A model generated the notes under the pieces. That model did no database searches. It saw only the letters and a list, made by a program, of their open reading frames with translations, and was not told the DNA's origin. The translations under genes and the position numbers were made by a program. A stretch of 64,000 bases of DNA from Actinokineospora iranica (lineage in GTDB: Bacteria > Actinomycetota > Actinomycetes > Mycobacteriales > Pseudonocardiaceae): NCBI RefSeq assembly GCF_900101685.1, contig NZ_FMZZ01000012.1, positions 62,001 to 126,000 of the forward strand, in the 5' to 3' direction. Positions 10,201 through 19,300 of this stretch are shown here, in pieces (position 1 is the first letter of the stretch; every line of letters starts with the position of its first letter).

Positions 10201-13200
10201 CGAGGAGTTGGCGTCCCGGGTGGCGGACGCGTTGGGTCTGGAGGTGGCCGACTACACCGGCTCCGCCGACCAAGCTCCGACGCTGGTTCGCAACGCGGCC
10301 AAGACGATGCGCGACGTCATCGCTTTCCGGCTCTACCTCGACCTGCAGCGCGGTTGGCGGATCACCATGCCCAACCTGGAGCAGACCGGCCTGCTGGAGA
10401 TCCACTACGAGGACCTGGACTGGCTGGCGGGCCAGGACGAGCGATGGTCGGGAACCCAGGCGAGCCTCCGCGCCGCCGAGCCGGGCAGGCGCGCTGAGAT
10501 CATCCGGGCGCTGCTCGACGAGATGCGCCGCGCCCTGGCTATCGATGTGCAGCATTTCCGGGACGATTTCGAGAATCTGCAGCGCGCCAGCGAGGAACGC
10601 CTCATCGACCCCTGGGTGCTGTCGCCGAGCGATCGCCCCCAGGTGGGAACCGTCTACCCCCGCGGCTCCAAGCCCGGAATGGACCGCTCCGGCCTGTTCC
10701 TGTCCGGCCGCGGCAAGTTCGGGAAGTACCTCAGGCGGGTGCATTTCGCGGGGTTGACCGTCGACGACGCCCAGCAGATCATCAGTGATCTGCTCGCGGT
10801 GCTGGCCACCGCGGGCCTGGTGCAGAAGTGTGAGGTCACACCCCAGCGCTCGGGACGCTTCCAGCGCAAGGTGGGCTCGACCATCACCGGCTACCGTCTG
10901 TCAGCCAAGGCGATCGTCTGGCGGGCCGGGACCGGCGAGACCGGGACGCACGACCCACTGACTCGCACCTACGCCAGCGGCGACGGCCCCAGGGTCAACA
11001 CCTTCTTCCGCGACCTCTACCGAGGAGCTGCGGGCGTTCTCGCGGGCTTGGCGGCGCGGGAGCACACTGCCCAGGTCGCCCCGGAGGAACGTGAGCGCCG
11101 GGAGGACGCTTTCCGCAAGGGCGAACTCAAGTTGCTCTACTGCTCGCCGACAATGGAGCTCGGTGTCGACATCTCCGAGCTCAACGCGGTCATGATGCGC
11201 AATGTGCCGCCCACCCCCGCCAACTACGCCCAGCGCAGCGGCCGGGCGGGCCGGTCGGGCCAGCCCGCGCTCGTCACCACCTACTGCGCCACCGGCAACA
11301 GCCACGACCAGTACTATTTCCGGCGTTCGGACCGCATGGTCGCCGGAGCCGTGGCGCCGCCGCGTCTCGACTTGGCGAACGAAGACTTGGTGCGTTCGCA
11401 CGTCCAAGCCATTTGGCTGGCCGAGTCCGGGCTCAAGCTGGGCTGGAGCATCCCGGCGACGATCGACGTCGGATATGACGAAGACGCCCGGGTGCCGAAC
11501 CCGCCGCTGCCGCTGCACGACCACATCGCCGCGGGCCTGGCCGATCCGGATGCCCCGCACCGCGCCGCGGCAGCTGCCCGAGCGGTGCTCTCGGAGCTGT
11601 TGCCCGCTTTCGCCGACACCACGTGGTGGTACGACGGGTGGATCGAGGACACCGTCCGCGCCGCCGGGGCGCAGTTCGACCGCGGCTTCGACCGGTGGCG
11701 CGACCTGTTCAAGGCCGCCCTGGTCGACCAGGCTGAACAAAACCGCAGGGTCCTCGATCACACCCTGTCCGAGCGAGACCGCAAGATTGCCGTCGGGCGA
11801 CGGCGGGAGGCGGAGACGCAGCTCAACCTCCTCAAGAACGAGAGCACGGACAGCAAGTCGGTGCTCTCCGACTTTAACCCGTACCGATACCTGGCGAGTG
11901 AGGGCTTTTTGCCCGGATACTCGTTCCCCAGGTTGCCGCTCGCGGCGTACATTCCGTCGACCGGCCGCCGCTTCGGCGACGGGGACTACCTGCAGCGTCC
12001 GCGGTTTCTGGCGATCCGCGAGTTCGGGCCGGGCGCGCTGATCTACCACGAGGGCGCCCGTTACCAGGTAACCCGCATCCAATTGCCGCCGGACGCCACC
12101 GGCGACGTCGTCACCACCAGCGCCAAGCGTTGCGCGTCCTGCGGCTATCACCACGACATCCAGGTGAACGCGGACAAGTGCGAGATGTGCGGCGAACGGA
12201 TCACCGCGACGACTCATGGTCTGCTCCACCTGCACACCGTCTACACAAAGCGACGCGAACGGATTTCCTCGGATGAGGAGGAGCGCAGGCGAGCGGGGTT
12301 CCGCCTCGTCACCTCGTACCGCTTTCACGACCACGGCGCCCGCCCGGGGCGCCGTGACGGCGCGGTGTCCGACGACGAGGGCCCGCTGGGGGCAGTGACC
12401 TATGGCGATTCCGCCACTGTGCGCATCACCAACGTTGGCAGGCTGCGGGCCAAGGACGACGAACCCGACGGCTTCTGGCTCGATCCCGCCGACGGCCGCT
12501 GGCTCAACGAGCGGGACGCCGCCGAGGCGTCCGGGGACTCTGGCGAGATGCCGGTCGTCGATGCCGACGGAAACGAGAAGCGCCGCCGCAAGCGGGTGAT
12601 CCCGTATGTCGAGGACCGCCGCAACATCTTGGTGCTCACCCTGGCTCAGCCGCTGGTCGCGGATGTGGCGCTGACCCTCATGTACGCGCTGGAACGCGGC
12701 ATCGAGGCGGCCTTCGAACTGGAGGACTCCGAGCTGACCAGTGAGCTGCTTCCACCGGACGACGGCCCACGCGACCGGATGCTGTTCACGGAAGCAGCCG
12801 AGGGCGGGGCAGGCGTGCTTCGACTGCTGCAGTCTGAGCCGGACGCGCTGCGGGAGGCCGCGAAGACCGCCCTGAACATCTGCCACTTTGAGCCGGACGG
12901 AACCGACCGGGGTGGCCAGCACCCCGACCGGCCTTGCGCGCGGGGCTGCTATGAATGTCTGCTCACCTATGGAAACCAGCTCAACCACGGCGCGATCGAC
13001 CGTCACTCGATTCGTGACCTGCTGCGCCGTTTCGCGGACGCGCGGACTGTCACCACCGGCCGCGGCGAAACCCGGTCTGAGCAGATGACGCGGTTGATCG
13101 GCCAGTCTGACTCCAAGTTGGAGGGCACGTTTGTCACCTGGCTCAAGGAACGCGGCCTCCGCCTGCCAGACGAGGCGCAGACGTTCATTCCCGAGGCACT

Positions 13201-13420
13201 GGCCCGACCCGACTACATCTACCGGACCCGGGGAGCCAATGTCGCGGTCTTCGTCGACGGCCCAGTCCATGATCACGCCGTGGTCGCCGAACGCGACCGC
13301 GACGCGGAGAATCGTCTGCTCGACAAGGGCTGGGACGTGGTGCGGTTCCGTCACGACGCCGACTGGTCGGCTGTCGTCGGGGAGTTCCAGCACTACTTCG
13401 GGCCCGGCGTGGGCGCCTGA
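7205..13420 (+). CDS. Fusion: Ser/Thr protein kinase + YprA-type SF2 helicase + DUF1998-like Zn region + PD-(D/E)XK-like nuclease
   Basis: A 2071-residue protein. Residues ~10-290 are a complete Hanks-type kinase: GKGNMGEV loop (~17), VAVK lysine, HRDLKPSN (~145), DFG (~164) and APE (~193). A helicase follows with TTGTGSGKS (~440), DELH (~565), SATM (~600) and QRSGRAGRSG (~1345), of the YprA/MrfA type found in DISARM, Druantia and Dpd. Cysteine pairs (FCRECG, FCMHCG, RCASCG...CEMCG) and 'CARGCYECL' (~1914) suggest zinc binding; the last belongs to the DUF1998/MZB region. The final ~100 residues ('LEGTFVTWL', 'RPDYIY', 'AVFVDGPVHD', 'GWDVVRFRH') look like a Vsr/DUF559-type nuclease. GTG 7205 is chosen because GGGGAGG (7191-7197) lies 7 nt upstream. 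Kinase motifs appear intact, so activity is expected. A kinase joined to such a helicase recalls PglW of Pgl/BREX but in one chain. Confidence 0.85.
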   Translation: MSAGDDVVVGRFRLLDPIGKGNMGEVYRAADLNAGEGGGVVAVKRILRSRIGADSDFMAASKTVERFNREVRIMRKLDHPNLPSTVDGGIDASGSPYLAMEYLDGRSLRDLVAEHPQLPISWVAALGAQIADGLAAAHRAGVIHRDLKPSNVMLVQAGTVKVLDFGMGRIVDDIENGKVTSSGVTVGTARYMAPEQFLASNVAHAADLYALGCVLYELLTGVPPFHSESRHSLGQKHLKEPVPPIRLLRSDVPGDMVRLVERLLEKDPADRPADAVAVRAALLPLVVGTETVDGWDDLNPVTRLAVTPDAPPVGTAPAARPAGSGMDVFGVHHKLIEDYRAFTEGGTIIRDDRIAAFVEDDLDSKSQWPNPWLSLNPFFASGGTVLELANEGLLHHECARIFQARKTEGGTVCDGRPLTLHRHQRDAIDVAKSGESYVLTTGTGSGKSLSYIVPIVDRVLRARENEGPTDARVRAIIVYPMNALANSQLKELDKYLLDGYGKGREPVTYARYTGQESDERRKDIRNNPPDILLTNYVMLELMLTRPEERRSLINMAKGLEFLVFDELHTYRGRQGADVALLIRRVREACQADRLQCVGTSATMSSEGAFEAQREVVAAVAGTLFGQPVRPENVIGETLVRATEEPPETVPVERLRALGAPRAYADLVADPLARWIETRFGLRMDPKGRLVRQKPAMIEAAAAELAGQSGLPEDTCAAAIRGTLKAGSEARHPVTERPLFAFRLHQFLSKGDTVYVTVEDKLTRHLTRDYQRVQPGSDGKILLPLAFCRECGQEYLTVWRKETDGGFRYEPRRDTAATGGRAGDGYLYIDPARPWPRTPEEAIADRRLPESWLEIDDHGYEVVRDSYRKRLPVAVTVDPYGFEGLGDFRAAFIPAPFLFCMHCGVSYEQTRGKDFAKLATLDQEGRSSATSLVSASIVRSLKAVPADALDKKARKLLTFVDNRQDASLQAGHFNDFVQITQLRGALYRAVLDAGDDGVRHEELASRVADALGLEVADYTGSADQAPTLVRNAAKTMRDVIAFRLYLDLQRGWRITMPNLEQTGLLEIHYEDLDWLAGQDERWSGTQASLRAAEPGRRAEIIRALLDEMRRALAIDVQHFRDDFENLQRASEERLIDPWVLSPSDRPQVGTVYPRGSKPGMDRSGLFLSGRGKFGKYLRRVHFAGLTVDDAQQIISDLLAVLATAGLVQKCEVTPQRSGRFQRKVGSTITGYRLSAKAIVWRAGTGETGTHDPLTRTYASGDGPRVNTFFRDLYRGAAGVLAGLAAREHTAQVAPEERERREDAFRKGELKLLYCSPTMELGVDISELNAVMMRNVPPTPANYAQRSGRAGRSGQPALVTTYCATGNSHDQYYFRRSDRMVAGAVAPPRLDLANEDLVRSHVQAIWLAESGLKLGWSIPATIDVGYDEDARVPNPPLPLHDHIAAGLADPDAPHRAAAAARAVLSELLPAFADTTWWYDGWIEDTVRAAGAQFDRGFDRWRDLFKAALVDQAEQNRRVLDHTLSERDRKIAVGRRREAETQLNLLKNESTDSKSVLSDFNPYRYLASEGFLPGYSFPRLPLAAYIPSTGRRFGDGDYLQRPRFLAIREFGPGALIYHEGARYQVTRIQLPPDATGDVVTTSAKRCASCGYHHDIQVNADKCEMCGERITATTHGLLHLHTVYTKRRERISSDEEERRRAGFRLVTSYRFHDHGARPGRRDGAVSDDEGPLGAVTYGDSATVRITNVGRLRAKDDEPDGFWLDPADGRWLNERDAAEASGDSGEMPVVDADGNEKRRRKRVIPYVEDRRNILVLTLAQPLVADVALTLMYALERGIEAAFELEDSELTSELLPPDDGPRDRMLFTEAAEGGAGVLRLLQSEPDALREAAKTALNICHFEPDGTDRGGQHPDRPCARGCYECLLTYGNQLNHGAIDRHSIRDLLRRFADARTVTTGRGETRSEQMTRLIGQSDSKLEGTFVTWLKERGLRLPDEAQTFIPEALARPDYIYRTRGANVAVFVDGPVHDHAVVAERDRDAENRLLDKGWDVVRFRHDADWSAVVGEFQHYFGPGVGA

Positions 13421-13441
13421 CGAGGGAAGAGACCGACACCA

Positions 13442-16333
13442 ATGACGACCTTCACCGCTGGCTCGCTCGTTTCCGCGCGCGGACGGGACTGGATCGTGCT
13501 GCCGGACAGCGCCGACGACATGCTCGTGCTCCGTCCCTTGGGCGGCGGAGCTGACGACCTCGCGGCTGTCTTCCCGGCTTTCGAGGAAGTCCGCAGCGCG
13601 GAGTTCCCCAAGCCGGAGTCCGCCGATCTCGGCGACGCGCTGGCCGCGGGCCTGCTCCGCTCCGCTCTGCGCATCGGCTTCCGATCGGGTGCGGGCCCGT
13701 TCCGCTCGCTCGCCGGTATCGCCGTCGAGCCCAGGGCGTACCAGCTCGTCCCACTGATGATGGCCCTGCGCCAGCGCATCGTGCGCATCCTGATCTCGGA
13801 CGATGTCGGCATCGGCAAGACCATCGAAGCGGGGCTCATCGCCGGCGAGCTCCTGGCGCAAGGCAGCGCGCGCGGGCTGGCCGTGCTGTGCTCGCCCGCG
13901 CTGGCCGAGCAGTGGCAGGAGGAGCTGCGCGTCAAGTTCGGCATCGACGCGGAACTGGTCCTGGCGTCCACGGTGTCCAAGCTGGAGCGCGGGCTAGACC
14001 TGGGACAGTCCCTGTTCGACAGGCACCCGAATGTGGTGGTGTCCACCGACTTCATCAAGTCCACCCGCCACCGCGACGACTTCGTGCGGCACTGTCCCGA
14101 TCTGGTCATCGTGGACGAGGCGCACACTTGCGTGGCGGCCGACGACAGCGTTTCGGCCCAGAACCAGCTGCGCTACGAACTGCTGCAACGGATCGCCGCC
14201 GATGCCGAACGCCACCTGCTGCTGGTGACCGCGACACCGCACAGTGGCAAGGAAAGTGCCTTTCGCGCCCTGCTCGGCCTGATCTCGCCTGATCTCGCCT
14301 TGGTCGACCTCGATTCGGACCGGGGCCGCAGGATGCTCGCCGCGCACTTCGTGCAGCGAAAGCGCGCCGACGTTCGCCAATTCCTCACCGCGGCCGATGG
14401 AGTGGCCGACGACAGCCTGCGCGAGGAGACCACGTTTCCCGCTGACCGCGAGTTCAAGGACGAGACCTACAAGCTCTCTCCCGCGTACCGCGCGTTGCTT
14501 GACGACGCCATCGCCTTCGCGGGCGATCGCGTGGCCGCGGCCGGTGAACAGGGCAAGCGGGAGGCGCGGATCGCGTGGTGGTCGGCGATCGCGCTGCTTC
14601 GGTCGCTGGTCTCCTCACCGCGTGCCGCCGCGCAGACCTTGCGCACCCGGTCTGCGGCGGCGTTGGCCGCCACCGCGGAGGAAGCCGACCGGTTGGGCGC
14701 GCCGCTGACCAGCGACGCCTCGGACAGTGACATGCTGGAGGGACTTGATGTCGCTCCCGGCGCGGCGACTGAGCAGGCGGGCGCCCGGCTGGCCGAACTG
14801 GCCGACCGCGCGCAAAAGCTGGAGGGGCCGACCGAGGACCGGAAGCTGGCCGAGTTGGCCAAGCACGTCAAGGCTCTGCTCAAGAAGGGCTTTCACCCGA
14901 TCGTCTTCTGCCGGTACATCCCCACTGCGGAGTACGTCGCCGAGCACCTCGGGAAGGCGCTTGGTGGCAAGGCAGTCGTGCGCGCCGTGACAGGGACGCT
15001 CGCCCCGCAGCAGCGTCTGCAGCGCATCGAGGATCTGGCCGAGGAAGCGGGCGCCAAGGCCAGCCGGGTGCTGGTGGCGACGGATTGCCTGTCGGAGGGC
15101 GTGAACCTCCAACACCACTTCGACGCGGTGATCCACTACGACCTCGCCTGGAATCCGACCCGCCATGACCAGCGGGAGGGCCGCGTCGACCGCTACGGGC
15201 AGAAGACGGACGTCGTCAAAGTCATCACGCTGTACGGCAGTGACAACGGCATCGACGGCAAGGTTCTCGAAGTTCTCATCAAGAAGCACCGGCAAATCCG
15301 CAAGGACCTCGGTATCTCGGTGTCCGTGCCCGACGCGGCCTCGACCGGTGTGACCGACGCGATTGTCGAGTGGCTGCTCATGCGCAGCAGCAAGCCCGAG
15401 CAGGCGGGCTTGTTCGACATGGACACGATCGTCCAGGACAAGGCCGCGGACCTGGAGACGGAGTGGAAGTCGGCCGCCGAGCGGGAAAAGACGTCTCGCT
15501 CGCGGTTCGCCCAGCGCGCCATCCACCCCGAGGAGGTCGCCCGGGAGGTGGCTGCCATCCGGGAGACCCTGGGGCGCACAGGTGAGGTTCGCGGCTTCGT
15601 CCAGCAGGCATTGTCCGGTCTGGAGGCCATCCTGCGCGATGACGGCTCAGGCGGACTCACCGCGGATATGAGTGGAACTCCTGCTGGGCTCCGCGACGTC
15701 ATCGCGCCAGTGCTCGGCGGCGACGTGGTGGAGGCAGGCCGCCCGATTCCGTTCCGTGCGACGGCCGCTGTGGCGCGTGGTGAGGCTGCTCTGGTCCGCA
15801 CTGATCCTGTGGTGAGCGCGCTCGCGGGATATGTGCTCAACGCCGCGCTCGATGGCAAGGTCCATGGTCCGCGGCCCGCCCGACGCTGCGGCGTCATCCG
15901 GACAAGAGGTGTCGAGAGCCGCACGACGCTGTTGCTGGTGCGCTTCCGGTTTCACTTGGCGCTGCCGTCTCGGACCGGAGAACGGCAGCTGGTCGCCGAG
16001 GATGCCCGGTTGCTGGCGTTCCAGGGATCGCCGTCTACCGCGACCTGGTTGTCCGCTGAAGATTCCTTGGGGCTGTTGGAGCTGACCGCCGATGAGAACA
16101 CGGACCGGTCCTTCGGAGAACGCACCATGCGGCGCGTCCTGGATGACCTCGACTCGGCGAACCCGCATCTGGAGGCCTACGGCGACCGGCTCGCCGCCGA
16201 ACTGCTGGAAAGTCATCGTCGGGTGCGCAGTGCGTCGGGCGAGATCATCCGCGGAGTGAACGTGACCGCGCAGAAGCCCGCCGACATCCTCGGCGCCTAC
16301 GTGTACCTGCCGGTTTCGGGGGGAGCCGCCTGA
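13442..16333 (+). CDS. SNF2-family DNA-dependent ATPase, DISARM DrmD-like
   Basis: A 963-residue SF2 ATPase. Motif I is DVGIGKT (~residue 121; usually DxGxGKT), motif II is VDEAHTC (~225) and motif III is ATPHSGKE. The C-terminal RecA lobe contains 'ATDCLSEGVNLQ' (~548) and 'RHDQREGRVDRYGQ' (~575), the arginine-finger motif VI of the Swi2/Snf2 and RapA branch. Length and motifs fit DrmD, the SNF2-like helicase of class 1 DISARM, whose gene is adjacent to the adenine methylase gene as here. It would remodel or translocate on DNA. It starts 21 bp after the kinase-helicase gene behind a GAGGGAAGAG ribosome site, and its last base is shared with the next start (TGATG). Confidence 0.85.
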   Translation: MTTFTAGSLVSARGRDWIVLPDSADDMLVLRPLGGGADDLAAVFPAFEEVRSAEFPKPESADLGDALAAGLLRSALRIGFRSGAGPFRSLAGIAVEPRAYQLVPLMMALRQRIVRILISDDVGIGKTIEAGLIAGELLAQGSARGLAVLCSPALAEQWQEELRVKFGIDAELVLASTVSKLERGLDLGQSLFDRHPNVVVSTDFIKSTRHRDDFVRHCPDLVIVDEAHTCVAADDSVSAQNQLRYELLQRIAADAERHLLLVTATPHSGKESAFRALLGLISPDLALVDLDSDRGRRMLAAHFVQRKRADVRQFLTAADGVADDSLREETTFPADREFKDETYKLSPAYRALLDDAIAFAGDRVAAAGEQGKREARIAWWSAIALLRSLVSSPRAAAQTLRTRSAAALAATAEEADRLGAPLTSDASDSDMLEGLDVAPGAATEQAGARLAELADRAQKLEGPTEDRKLAELAKHVKALLKKGFHPIVFCRYIPTAEYVAEHLGKALGGKAVVRAVTGTLAPQQRLQRIEDLAEEAGAKASRVLVATDCLSEGVNLQHHFDAVIHYDLAWNPTRHDQREGRVDRYGQKTDVVKVITLYGSDNGIDGKVLEVLIKKHRQIRKDLGISVSVPDAASTGVTDAIVEWLLMRSSKPEQAGLFDMDTIVQDKAADLETEWKSAAEREKTSRSRFAQRAIHPEEVAREVAAIRETLGRTGEVRGFVQQALSGLEAILRDDGSGGLTADMSGTPAGLRDVIAPVLGGDVVEAGRPIPFRATAAVARGEAALVRTDPVVSALAGYVLNAALDGKVHGPRPARRCGVIRTRGVESRTTLLLVRFRFHLALPSRTGERQLVAEDARLLAFQGSPSTATWLSAEDSLGLLELTADENTDRSFGERTMRRVLDDLDSANPHLEAYGDRLAAELLESHRRVRSASGEIIRGVNVTAQKPADILGAYVYLPVSGGAA

Positions 16334-19300
16334 TGTCCGCCATCGCTCGCAACCAGATCTTCTCCGCTGTCCACACGATCGGCGGCCTGCTTCCAGCCGA
16401 CATGCTGGTGCGCATCTCCGAGGGCAAGGACGTGCGGGGTTGTCTGCCTGCTGATTACCGGGTTATCGGCGCACGCTCGGTGCGCGACGACGCGGAACGA
16501 CATTGGGACTATCTGCGGTCAGCCTGGCGTGAACTGCGGGAGCGACTGCCCGCCGCGCCGGAGGCGGAGACCCCGACTGATCCGACCGGGCTCGCGACCA
16601 CGCAGTGGCTGGGCCCGCTGTTCACCGAGTTGGGCTTCGGTGAGCTGACCGTGCTTGGCGTGTCGGGCATCAGGTCTGATGACGACAGCAAGACGTTCGC
16701 GATCAGCCATCGCTGGAACCACGTCCCGGTGCATCTGACCGCGTGGCACGCGTCGTTGGACAAGCGGCCGGGCGGGCCGGGCACGGTGCCGCCGCAATCG
16801 CTGGTGCAGGAGTGTCTGAACAGGACGGACGCCCACCTGTGGGGTGTGCTCACCAATGGCCGCCAGTTGCGGCTGTTGCGCGACTCCAGCGCTCTGGCGA
16901 CCGCGTCGTATGTCGAGTTCGACCTGGAAGCGATCTTCGACGGCGAGTTGTTCAGCGAGTTCGTGCTGCTGTACCGGCTGCTGCACGTCACACGGTTCAC
17001 GGTCGCGGAGGATGCGCCGCCGTCGGCGTGCTGGCTGGAGAAGTGGCGCGTCGAAGCGATCGCTTCGGGCACACGGGCGCTCGACCAGCTTCGCGATGGC
17101 GTGCAGAAGGCGATCACGACGCTGGGAACGGGCTTTCTCAGGCATCCTGACAACGTCGAGTTGCGCAGGAACCTTGACGTGCACACCTACCACGCGGCGC
17201 TCCTGCGGCTTGTCTACCGCTTGATCTTCCTGTTCGTCGCTGAGGAGCGGAACGCGCTCCATCCGCCGAAGGCTCCGGACAAAGCTCGGAAGCGGTACGA
17301 GACGTATTTTTCCTCGGTTCGTCTTCGCCGCCAGGCGAGTAGGCGCAGAGGCACCGCGCACACAGATCTGTACCAGGCCGTCCGGATCGTCCTGGACGCG
17401 CTCGGGGATGTCGACGGACGACCGGAACTGGCGCTGCCCGGTTTGGGCGGAATCTTCGATGACAGCGATGCCGATGCCCCGCTGCGCGGGCTTTCGCTGG
17501 CGAACACAGACCTGCTGGAGGCCGTCAGGCACCTGTCCCGTGTCCGCGACGACCGGCGTTGGCGTCCAGTCGACTACCGCAACATGGGGGCGGAAGAACT
17601 CGGATCCATCTACGAGTCCCTGCTGGAACTGGTGCCCAAGCACAGCGCTGTGGACAGCACGTTCGAGCTGGTCAACCGCGCGGGCAACGACCGGAAGAAG
17701 ACTGGTTCGTACTACACGCCCAGGTCGTTGATCGAGACTCTGCTGGATTCCAGCCTCGATCCGGTCATCGACGACGCGCAGAAGCGCGGCGAGCAGAAGG
17801 CGACGGCGGCGGGCGCGGTGGACGCCGCCGATCACATCGTCGGCGAACTGCTGTCGCTGACCGTCTGCGACCCTGCCTGCGGATCAGGGCACTTCCTCGT
17901 TGCGGCTGCCCGTCGCATAGCCAAGCGGGTCGCCGCGGTCCGGGAGCGCAACCCGGAACCGACCGTGGCGGCGGTTCGGCATGCGCTCCGGGAAGTCATC
18001 GCCCGCTGTATCTACGGCGTCGACCTCAACCCCATGGCCGTCGAACTCGCTCGGCTCGCACTCTGGTTGGAAGCCCTGGAACCAGGCAAGCCACTGAGCT
18101 TCCTCGACGCCCACGTCAAGCACGGCAACGGCCTCATCGGCGCGACTCCCGCGTTGTTGCGGGACGGCATCCCCAACTCGGCGTTCAAACCCGTCGAAGG
18201 CGATGACGAGACCTATGCGAAGTTCCTCGGCAACGAGAATCAACAGCAGCGCGCTCGTCAGGGCTTGCTTTTCGATGTGGAAGTCACGATAAAAGTTGCG
18301 AACACCGTGTTCGGTGCTGAAGTCCGGGGTATCACCAGCGCTCCATCCGACACGCTGGCGCAGGTTCGCAGGCAGGCGTCCGAGTACGAGAAATGGGAGA
18401 ACTCGAAGGAGTATTCCATGGCCCGCCATGTCGCGGACGCGTGGTGCGCGGCATTCATGTGGCGCAAGACCAAAGCAGACCCGCCTGCGGTCACTCATGC
18501 CGTCTTCGAGAAGCTGCAAGACCCCGAGCAATCGGCTGCCTCTCAGCAGACCCATGACGAGATCGTGCGGCTGCGCGAGCAGTACCGGTTCTTTCATTGG
18601 CACCTGGAGTTTCCCGACGTCTTCGTTGTGCCCGAGGGTGGCTCAGGGGTGGACTCGCGCACCGGCTGGACGGGAGGTTTCTCGTGTGTACTAGGAAACC
18701 CTCCATGGGACAAGGTGGACTTCGAGGACAAGAAGTACTTCAGCGTCGTCGAACCCTCGATCGCGGGAATCTCCGGCACCGCGCGCCGAACCCGAATCGC
18801 CAAGTGGGCGGCGGAGAACCCCGACGCCGCCCATCACTACCAGGCTGAGCGGCGGAAGCAGAAGTCGACTTTCCTCTTCGCCGGAAGCTCCGGGGCTTTT
18901 CCGTTGTGTGGCAAGGGTCTGACAATCAAGGGGGTCAACTCTCTTCAGACCGACCAACTCTTCGCGGAACGCTTTGCGACAATCGTCATGCCGAGTGGTC
19001 GTGTCGGCTGCATCATCCCGACTGCCATCGCCACCGGTGCTGGGGCGCAGCACTTGTTCGCCGACCTGACCCGACGTGGCAGCATCTCGGCCCTGTTCGA
19101 TTTCGAGAACCGCAAGCCGCTGTTTCTCGGCGTTCACGCCAGTTACAAGTTCTGCCTGTTGTCGCTGGTTGGTACCGGTCTGCGTGAACAGGCGGCCAAG
19201 TTCGCTTTCTTCCTCCAGGACACCGACGACCTCGAAGACCCCGAGCGAATCTTCGCACTCAGCGCCGAGGAGATCGCCCGTATCAACCCGAACACCGGCA

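Noticed and set aside
10901-13861. 986-codon minus-strand frame antisense to the kinase-helicase gene
   Set aside because: Shadow of a well-defined multi-domain protein; no ribosome site or recognisable motif.
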